This document shows positions 13,505-18,857 of a stretch of DNA of 18,857 nt, piece by piece. This DNA comes from a bacterium (GTDB taxonomy: Bacteria; CSSED10-310; JAJRTK01). The DNA is taken from NCBI GenBank assembly GCA_024278345.1, contig JAJRTK010000438.1:1-18857 (forward strand), written 5' to 3'. The notes below the pieces were generated by a model. The model did no database searches, had not been told where the DNA came from, and saw nothing but the letters and a program-made list of their open reading frames with translations. Numbering within the stretch: position 1 is the first letter of the stretch; every line of letters starts with the position of its first letter. A program made the position numbers and the translations under genes.

Positions 13505-13587
13505 TTTCCTCGCCCCCGGACAAGGTTTACCCCCCTGAAATCCGGCCACGACAACCCGCCAACCCAATCCGGAAAAGAGGCAATGCC

Positions 13588-14886
13588 ATGCAACGAAAAC
13601 AGATCCTGATTCTTTCCGTGGGCGGATCGCCCGCACCGCTCATCAATACGATCCAGACCTGCGAACCCCAGAAGATCGTCTTCGTCTGTAGCGAAACCTC
13701 CGCGCTGGCGGTGGATGGGGAGGGGCATCCCACCGCCAACCCACGCTACGCCATCTGTCCCGACTGCTCCAAGCGGTTTGCCACGGGCCCGGAAAAGGGA
13801 CACTCCTTGGCACGGCGCCTGGGCCTCTCATCGGAGGATTACCTCAAGTGGATCGTCCCCACCGACAACCTCGATGAGATCATGGACCGGCTTTCCGAGC
13901 TGGAAGCACTTCTGGACCGGGAACACCCCGGGGCCGACGTCGCCATCAACTACACCGGCGGGACCAAGACCATGAGCGCGGCCCTCGTTCTCCTGGCGCT
14001 TGGGCGCACCGACTGGAGACTGGATCTCAACACGGGGCCTCGGACGGATCTGCTGGCCGTCCACGGCCACGACATCGTCCAACAGGCTTCCGTGGAATCC
14101 ACTCGAACCGCCATCCAACTGGACTCCGTCCGGACCCATTTGGGTGCCCATTCCTACGGGGCGGCAGCCAGGACCCTCCGAGGCATCCTTCGCGGCACCA
14201 CCACTGGCCCGAAAAGCGCCCGCCGGCAGAAGATCTTGGCCGCCATCGGGGCCTTCGACGCCTGGGACCGCTTCGACCACCGGCAGGCCATGGAGATCAT
14301 CCAGAGCGCCGACTTGTGCAGTGATGCCGCCATCCACCCTTTCTTCCAACGCCTCAAGATCCTCACGGGGCATAAGAAGGCTCACGGTTTCGAGTTGGTG
14401 GCGGACCTCCTGGATAACGCAGGGCGGCGGGAGATGGAAGAACGGTACGACGACGCGGTGGGACGCCTCTACCGGGCATTGGAACTTACCGCCCAAACCA
14501 TGCTCAAGAAGAGACATGACCTCGACACGTCCCACCTGGGCCTGGAGCGGCTCCCCGAAGAGTTTGCCCGGACACTTCCCAACGTTGCACCTGGAAAAAA
14601 GAGCCAAATCGGACTGATGAAAGCCTGGAAGCTTCTGGCTCTCCTGGAGCCCGACTTCAACCAGAATGTCTGGGAACAGCATCACAAAAGCGTCCTCAAC
14701 ACTCTCTGCATCAGGAACTACAGCATCCTGGCCCACGGCCTCAAGCCCATCTCCAGGGAAGACTGGGGGAAAGTCCAAGCGGTCTTTCCGAAGGTCATCA
14801 CCGAAACCACGAAGCACTACGGAATCACCCTGACGAAGATCCAACTGCCGGGAGAAGAGATCCTTGGGTGGTTCCGCGCACCATGA
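13588..14886 (+). CDS. CARF-HEPN ancillary protein of the TIGR02710 (Cas02710) family
   Basis: A 432-residue protein expected to bind cyclic oligoadenylate made by Cas10 and to respond by cutting RNA. The N-terminal CARF domain has the strand and loop ILILSVGGSPAPLI (about 6-19) and the second ligand-binding motif NYTGGTKTMSAAL (121-133). It also carries a CPDC cysteine pair (ICPDCSKRFATG) that may bind metal. The C-terminal half is helical and ends in a HEPN active site, R376 to H383 in RNYSILAHG (R-x6-H). ATG 13588 follows GAGG; another ATG at 13583 is out of frame. The gene lies 230 bp after the Cmr operon and 30 bp before CAPP, so it is probably transcribed with the adaptation genes. An inactivated paralogue lies at 2148-3346. 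Family assignment is confident; RNase activity is inferred. Confidence 0.93.
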   Translation: MQRKQILILSVGGSPAPLINTIQTCEPQKIVFVCSETSALAVDGEGHPTANPRYAICPDCSKRFATGPEKGHSLARRLGLSSEDYLKWIVPTDNLDEIMDRLSELEALLDREHPGADVAINYTGGTKTMSAALVLLALGRTDWRLDLNTGPRTDLLAVHGHDIVQQASVESTRTAIQLDSVRTHLGAHSYGAAARTLRGILRGTTTGPKSARRQKILAAIGAFDAWDRFDHRQAMEIIQSADLCSDAAIHPFFQRLKILTGHKKAHGFELVADLLDNAGRREMEERYDDAVGRLYRALELTAQTMLKKRHDLDTSHLGLERLPEEFARTLPNVAPGKKSQIGLMKAWKLLALLEPDFNQNVWEQHHKSVLNTLCIRNYSILAHGLKPISREDWGKVQAVFPKVITETTKHYGITLTKIQLPGEEILGWFRAP

Positions 14887-14916
14887 CCACCAAACTTCAA
14901 CACGGGAAGAGCTATC

Positions 14917-16962
14917 ATGGCAACCTCCACTGCACCGGACCTTCTTGACCTGGCCCGCCGTCATCCCGACGAGGCGCGGCGCATCCTGGAATCGGCGGGC
15001 GGCTCGGACGAACCAAGAGACCATGCCATCATGGCCAGCGCAGCCGAAATCCTGGGCCTCCACGGCCTGGCCTTCCAGGAGCTTATCCTTGCCGCGCGCG
15101 CGGAGCCCGGGAATGCCGGATTCCTCATGCGCGTGGCCGAGGCTTATCGGGAACGGGGCGACTTCCGCCGGGCCTGCGCCACCTTGGAACGAGCCGTGGG
15201 AATCCCGGGGGCTCCCATGGATGCTTGGGAAGCCCTGGCCGACCTCTACGCTGGCGAGCGGTTCTGGGAGAAACTGCGAGACCTGGCGCGACGCGGCAGG
15301 GACGGCGGGCTCTCTGAAAAAGTGACCCGCCGGTGGCTCCAACGGGCCGAGCCACCGAAACCTCGGCGACAGGCGGACGATCTCCAGATCACAACCCTGC
15401 TGGATGCCTCCGACGCCGATCTCATCCGCTTCCTGGCGCTCTTCGGCGGGCGGGAAGAAGTCCATGCCCGGCAATGGTTCGATCCCCGTACGGGCCGAGG
15501 CGGCTACAGCCCCGTAGAACAGCCACTCACACCGCGACAGCTTCGGTCCCACTTGGCCGGCGACACAACGCTGGGCGTCTATCCCATCCGTTTGGACGGA
15601 ACGACCGGATTCCTGGCCATCGACCTCGACATCACCCGCCGGGCGCTGGAAGAAGCGCGGAGCGATCTTGACCGGGCGCACGGCCTGCGAAAAAGCGCAG
15701 CCGACTTCGCCGTCCGGATCGCCGGCGATCTCCGCAGGATGGGCTTCGAGCCCCTCCTTGAATCCAGCGGATACAAGGGCCGCCACATCTGGGTATTCTT
15801 CCACCCGCCCCAGACCTCGGCAAGGATCCACCGCTTGGGCGAGCTGCTCCTCCGCCGCTTCGCACCGATGACGCCACCTGGCCTCCACCTGGAAGCCTTT
15901 CCCAAGCAGGCTCGAAGGAAGAGCGGAAAGAAGGGCCTTGGCAACCTCATCAAGCTCCCCTTGGGTATCCACCGCCGTTCGGGGCGCCGCAGCCTCCTCC
16001 TCGATCCCGCCGGCGCCTTGATCGCCAATCCCTTCAAGCTCCTCAGAACCATGCCCCGAACGGGGGACGAAATCCTCCTCCAGGCCCTCACCGCTCTCCG
16101 GAGCCTTGACAGTGAACCACCGGCGCAGCAGCAGCCGGAACCGGAAGAGCTTCTCCTGCCCCCCCTGCCTCCCGCATCGCCCGCACCGCCGCCATGGACC
16201 GACGCGGACTTCGAAACTCACCGGAAGATCCGCCACCTCCTTTCCATCTGCCCCGTCCTCAAACAGCTACGGCGGCAGGCCGAAAAAGAACGGCGCCTGG
16301 ACTACGACGAACAGATGGTCCTCCGCCACACTCTGGGCCATATCCCAGAAGGCGTCCTGGCCGTCAACTACATCTTCCAGCTCGTTCCGGAAATCCCCGG
16401 GGACCGGTTCCTCAAGAGCCGCCTCAAGGGAAACCCCATCTCTTGCCCGAAAATCCGACAACGCATCCCCCACCTCACCCAGAGGCTACCCTGCAACTGC
16501 GTCTTTCCCCTGGCCCCCGAACACTACCCCACCCCAAACCTCCACCTCCTGGACCTGCCTCCCGAACCTCAACCGGATGGAACAGAGCCGCCCTCGGCCA
16601 TCAATGGAACAGAGCCGGCCTCGGCCATCAATGGAGCAGAGCCGGCCTCGGCCATCAATGGAGCAGAACCGGCCTCGACCGTGCAAAAAGCTCTTTCCTC
16701 GCAGCTAAGGACCGCCGTGCCCCATTCAACGGCGGACGGCCAGGGGGATCCCGCCAGCCTTCTCCAAGGTATGGCCAGGAGCTACCAGATCCTTCAGCGC
16801 CGGAAGGCCGAGCTGGACGCCGAGCTGCAACAACTTGCCGCCGCACTGGCCGCCCACCTCAAACGCCTTCCGGAGCCGCACCTGGAGAGCGGCGACGCAC
16901 GAATCGAGCTCCAAACCAACGACGGCGTCGAAACCGTCGTCGTCACCCCTTCCAATACCTGA
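14917..16962 (+). CDS. CRISPR-associated primase-polymerase (CAPP-like): TPR + AEP primase + Cys domain
   Basis: A 681-residue protein with three parts. Residues ~1-150 are TPR-like helices (AAEILGLHGLAFQELILAAR; AEAYRERGDFRRACATLERA). Residues ~165-400 are an archaeo-eukaryotic primase core of the type seen in TOTE/CAPP proteins: motif I FLAIDLDIT (D236, D238), motif II SSGYKGRHIWVFF (H290), and motif III GNLIKLPLGIHRRSGRRS. Residues ~435-545 carry four cysteines, C445, C510, C526 and C528; the first three are spaced somewhat like the Fe-S domain of primase large subunits. A 9-residue repeat (about 555-590) and a coiled-coil-like helix (LQRRKAELDAELQQLAAALA) finish the protein. ATG 14917 follows GGAAGAG. 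Its neighbours cas1 (5 bp downstream) and cas2 match published CAPP loci, where the enzyme is linked to spacer acquisition. Polymerase and primase activity is inferred from motifs. Confidence 0.9.
   Translation: MATSTAPDLLDLARRHPDEARRILESAGGSDEPRDHAIMASAAEILGLHGLAFQELILAARAEPGNAGFLMRVAEAYRERGDFRRACATLERAVGIPGAPMDAWEALADLYAGERFWEKLRDLARRGRDGGLSEKVTRRWLQRAEPPKPRRQADDLQITTLLDASDADLIRFLALFGGREEVHARQWFDPRTGRGGYSPVEQPLTPRQLRSHLAGDTTLGVYPIRLDGTTGFLAIDLDITRRALEEARSDLDRAHGLRKSAADFAVRIAGDLRRMGFEPLLESSGYKGRHIWVFFHPPQTSARIHRLGELLLRRFAPMTPPGLHLEAFPKQARRKSGKKGLGNLIKLPLGIHRRSGRRSLLLDPAGALIANPFKLLRTMPRTGDEILLQALTALRSLDSEPPAQQQPEPEELLLPPLPPASPAPPPWTDADFETHRKIRHLLSICPVLKQLRRQAEKERRLDYDEQMVLRHTLGHIPEGVLAVNYIFQLVPEIPGDRFLKSRLKGNPISCPKIRQRIPHLTQRLPCNCVFPLAPEHYPTPNLHLLDLPPEPQPDGTEPPSAINGTEPASAINGAEPASAINGAEPASTVQKALSSQLRTAVPHSTADGQGDPASLLQGMARSYQILQRRKAELDAELQQLAAALAAHLKRLPEPHLESGDARIELQTNDGVETVVVTPSNT
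16579..16686 (+). repeat. 27-bp in-frame tandem repeat inside CAPP
   Basis: The units are 16579-16605, 16606-16632, 16633-16659 and a divergent fourth at 16660-16686. Each encodes GTEPPSAIN or GAEPASAIN. Units 2 and 3 differ at one base, which points to recent duplication. The array forms the linker between the Cys domain and the C-terminal helix. Confidence 0.92.
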
Positions 16963-16967
16963 CCGCC

Positions 16968-18146
16968 GTGGGAACCCTCGTCGTCAACGAGATCGGATGC
17001 CAACTGGGCCTGCAGACCGGCTGCCTCATCATCCGGAAAAAGAAGGCCATCCTCCGGAGGATCCGCCTCCAGGAGGTAACGGCCATCCTCTTGGTGGGCA
17101 AAGTGGAAATCACCGCATCCGCCATCTTCGCCGCCTTCCGCCTGGGCATCCCCATCTCCTGGATAAGCCGCGCCGGGAAATACTTGGGAAGCCTTTCGGG
17201 CCCCACCATGGCCATTTCTGAACGCTGGATCGCCCAGTTCCGCGCAACCCAGAATCCCCAACTCCGTCTTCGCCTCATGCAGTCGTTTGTCAAGGGCAAA
17301 ATCCAGAACCAGCGGACTCTCTTGTTGCGAGCCCAACGGCGCCTCAAAGATGAACGGATCGCCGAGGCCCTGGCCAGGATGCGCCTTTCCCGAAACCGGC
17401 TGGAAGAGGCCGCCACCCCCGACGAGGTGCGAGGCTACGAAGGCGCCGCGGCCGCCGCCTACTTCTCCGTCTTCGGCAGGACCATCGCCAACCCGCTCTT
17501 CCAGTTCAACCGCCGCAACCGCCGCCCACCAAGGGATCCCGTCAACGCCTGCCTCTCCTTCGGCTACGCCTTCCTGGCCACCAACACCGAAGCCATCGTT
17601 CGCGCAAGAGGCCTCCTTCCCGCCATCGGCTTTCTCCACGAACCTCTCCGAGGCCGGCCATCCCTGGTCCTGGACCTCATGGAAGAGTTCCGCCCCGTCG
17701 CCGTCGATGCCCTCATCCTGCGCCTTCTCAATCGAAGACAACTGACGCCGGGAGATTTCCACGAATTCGATCCCAATGACCCCGACGGCGACGCATTGGA
17801 TCTCCCGCCCACGCCCTTTCCCCCAACGCCCACCAACGACAATCCCCTTCTTCCGCCCATCGAAACCCCACCCGGCCCCCACCCACCCAGCACCGGCCTC
17901 AACCCGGAATCCCACCGGCTTGGAATCACCCCCACCGAACCAGCAGCGCCCTCAAAAGCCGTCTACCTGGGCAAAACCGGTCGGAAAATCTTCATCTCCG
18001 CCTGGCTCTCCAGGCTCCGAGAGCCCATATCCCTTCGGAATCACGGCAAAATCACCCTCCAAAAGGCCATCGAGCTTCAGGTGGACCATCTCATCCGCCT
18101 CCTAGAAGGAACCGATGAACATTACTTCCCCATAGAGATCCGTTGA
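16968..18146 (+). CDS. cas1: Cas1 integrase with a proline-rich insertion
   Basis: Cas1 catalyses spacer integration with Cas2. I chose GTG 16968 because the protein then begins (f)MGTLVVNEIGCQLGLQTG, matching the usual first strand of Cas1. It lies 5 bp after the CAPP stop, without its own ribosome site, so translation is probably coupled. The open frame extends far upstream, but that part is a shadow of CAPP. The 392-residue product has the three active-site residues: E158 in GYEGAAAAAYF, H224 in GFLHEPL and D236 in LVLDLMEEFRP. Residues ~268-331 are a Pro/Thr/Asp-rich insertion (for example DLPPTPFPPTPTNDNPLLPP) placed before the conserved AVYLGKTGRKIF strand. The core is complete, so activity is expected. 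Confidence 0.96.
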   Translation: MGTLVVNEIGCQLGLQTGCLIIRKKKAILRRIRLQEVTAILLVGKVEITASAIFAAFRLGIPISWISRAGKYLGSLSGPTMAISERWIAQFRATQNPQLRLRLMQSFVKGKIQNQRTLLLRAQRRLKDERIAEALARMRLSRNRLEEAATPDEVRGYEGAAAAAYFSVFGRTIANPLFQFNRRNRRPPRDPVNACLSFGYAFLATNTEAIVRARGLLPAIGFLHEPLRGRPSLVLDLMEEFRPVAVDALILRLLNRRQLTPGDFHEFDPNDPDGDALDLPPTPFPPTPTNDNPLLPPIETPPGPHPPSTGLNPESHRLGITPTEPAAPSKAVYLGKTGRKIFISAWLSRLREPISLRNHGKITLQKAIELQVDHLIRLLEGTDEHYFPIEIR

Positions 18147-18169
18147 ACTAGCCCCTTACCGAGTTCCCT

Positions 18170-18445
18170 ATGTACATCCTTGTATGTTACGATATTGTCA
18201 CCAATTCCAGGCGCACCAAGCTCATGAAGACACTCAAGAGCTATCTGGAAAGAGTCCAGAAAAGCGTCTTCGAGGGCGAAATCACCGCCGCTCGCTGCCA
18301 AACCTTGCAAAACCGCATCGGCTCTATCATCGATCACGAAATCGACACCGTCCGCATCTATTTCCTTTGCAAGGGATGCCGCCACAGAATCGAGATCATC
18401 GGCACAGGAGCCATCCCCGATCCCGAGGGCGATTGGGTGGTCTGA
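18170..18445 (+). CDS. cas2: Cas2
   Basis: This is the structural partner of Cas1 in the spacer-integration complex. The 91-residue product starts MYILVCYDIVTNSRRTKLMK, with the conserved Asp of the first ferredoxin-fold strand (D8), and ends with the strand VRIYFLCKGC and a short tail. It lies 23 bp after cas1. There is no strong ribosome site before ATG 18170, so coupling to cas1 is likely. Length and fold match the family. A GCC-paired hairpin begins 12 bp after the stop. Confidence 0.95.
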   Translation: MYILVCYDIVTNSRRTKLMKTLKSYLERVQKSVFEGEITAARCQTLQNRIGSIIDHEIDTVRIYFLCKGCRHRIEIIGTGAIPDPEGDWVV

Positions 18446-18457
18446 AACCCCGCGGAC

Positions 18458-18478
18458 GGCAAGATAATCCATCTTGCC
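18458..18478 (+). terminator. Hairpin just after cas2
   Basis: GGCAAGAT (18458-18465) pairs perfectly with ATCTTGCC (18471-18478) around a 5-nt loop, 12 bp after the cas2 stop. Its position fits the end of the cas02710-CAPP-cas1-cas2 transcript, but no T-run follows, so intrinsic termination is uncertain. Confidence 0.45.
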
Positions 18479-18496
18479 CTCGACAATAGGAGGAGG

Positions 18497-18521
18497 GTTA
18501 TCGGCATTTATTGCCGATAAC
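18497..18521. terminator. Second hairpin, perfect 10-bp stem
   Basis: GTTATCGGCA (18497-18506) pairs with TGCCGATAAC (18512-18521) around TTTAT. It stands 18 bp after the first hairpin. It may act with it as a double terminator, possibly for transcription from both sides, or may be part of an inserted element. Confidence 0.4.
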
Positions 18522-18725
18522 TCGTATTCATCGGCCTTTAGACAATTGAGCCCGTTTTTGATAGTGCCAGGAGCTTTTGGTGCGGCTCTGGGAGAAGTGA
18601 AAAGTTCGAAACAGGCTTTTTGGCTGCGGCAAGCTCCGTTTTTGAACAGACTCCTCCCCGGCCGCATCGAAAATCTCGAAGCAGCCTTCGGTTTAACGGA
18701 TTTTTGGGGCAGTGGCGCCGAGGAC

Positions 18726-18857
18726 TCAGGCAGCCGCAAGCTCGGAAGCCTCGCTCCCCACCAACAGATGATGCACGAGCTCCAGGGCACTGGTTCCCGC
18801 GGCTTTGACCCAGGCTTTGACGTGCTGCAAGATCGCCATTAGATGGAGCCGGATAAG
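18726..18857 (-). CDS. C-terminal end of an unidentified ORF entering from the right edge
   Basis: On the minus strand the frame is open from the window edge to TGA (plus-strand TCA 18726-18728), at least 43 codons. It reads MAILQHVKAWVKAAGTSALE followed by LVHHLLVGSEASELAAA. An internal ATG at 18839 has no ribosome site. The composition is protein-like and it could be the end of a transposase or another gene convergent with cas2, but I recognise no family, and chance is possible. Confidence 0.3.
   Translation of the reverse strand, partial: LIRLHLMAILQHVKAWVKAAGTSALELVHHLLVGSEASELAAA

Larger units (their letters stand above)
18446..18857. other. Hairpin-rich region downstream of cas2, no CRISPR array
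   Basis: This stretch is more AT-rich than the genes to its left. It contains two clear hairpins (18458-18478 and 18497-18521) and the tail of an unidentified minus-strand ORF. A 122-codon plus-strand frame (18474-18842) begins at TTG inside the hairpins and has no recognisable motif. I looked for direct repeats spaced 60-75 bp apart, as expected for an array next to cas2, and found none before the window ends. Confidence 0.55.

Noticed and set aside
13828-16236. Very long minus-strand open frame (802 codons)
   Set aside because: It lies antisense to cas02710 and CAPP, both with recognisable family motifs. Long antisense frames are common in GC-rich genes.
16194-16967. Upstream extension of the cas1 frame
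   Set aside because: The extra residues are Pro/Arg-rich shadow translation of CAPP, while GTG 16968 gives the standard Cas1 N-terminus.
18474-18842. Plus-strand ORF of 122 codons after cas2
   Set aside because: It begins at TTG within hairpin DNA, has no recognisable motif and overlaps a minus-strand frame; neither is strongly supported.

Overview
The window is a CRISPR-Cas island from a high-GC bacterium. Nothing in it fixes the phylum: there is no rRNA, tRNA or housekeeping gene. The family mix (type III-D and III-B effectors, CARF-HEPN ancillary proteins, a CRISPR-associated primase-polymerase, and a sAC-like tandem cyclase fused to an ATPase) suggests an environmental, possibly thermophilic or anaerobic lineage, but that is inference only.

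Left part (1-5543), a decaying module. The window opens inside a csx19-like gene (TIGR03984, a type III-D hallmark). It is followed after 2 bp by a TIGR03986-type RAMP gene that is complete except for an in-frame TAA at 1128-1130. A 408-bp non-coding stretch rich in small stem-loops comes next, then a 5'-truncated and frameshifted gene for a CARF-HEPN protein of the TIGR02710 (Cas02710) family. On the opposite strand lies a tandem class III nucleotidyl cyclase that breaks off inside its ATPase domain. These look like the remains of a type III-D locus and its accessory genes.

Middle part (5544-13357), an apparently functional type III-B (Cmr) effector operon on the + strand with overlapping or abutting genes: cmr2/cas10 (HD and GGDD motifs intact), a 23-codon mini-ORF, cmr3, cmr4, cmr5, and one reading frame that fuses Cmr6 to Cmr1. 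There is no separate cmr1 gene. A C8 run near the 5' end of the fusion may mark a frameshift or an assembly error.

Right part (13588-18445), a second cluster on the same strand: an intact cas02710 (CARF-HEPN), a three-part primase-polymerase (TPR, AEP primase, Cys-rich C-terminal domain; CAPP-like), cas1 and cas2. Cas1 carries a proline-rich insertion. The window ends in a hairpin-rich, more AT-rich region, with the tail of an unidentified ORF entering from the right edge. No CRISPR array and no cas6 are visible.

How the parts should work together: the Cmr complex (backbone Cmr4/Cmr5, Cmr3 on the crRNA tag, Cmr6-Cmr1 at the other end) cleaves target RNA and activates Cas10. The Cas10 Palm domain should make cyclic oligoadenylates that switch on the CARF-HEPN RNase. 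CAPP-Cas1-Cas2 is the adaptation module, with the primase-polymerase presumably making or trimming prespacer DNA. Two kinds of short repeat run through the island: in-frame minisatellites in csx19, cmr2 and CAPP, and a palindromic element found at three places, one of them inside the cmr3 coding frame.
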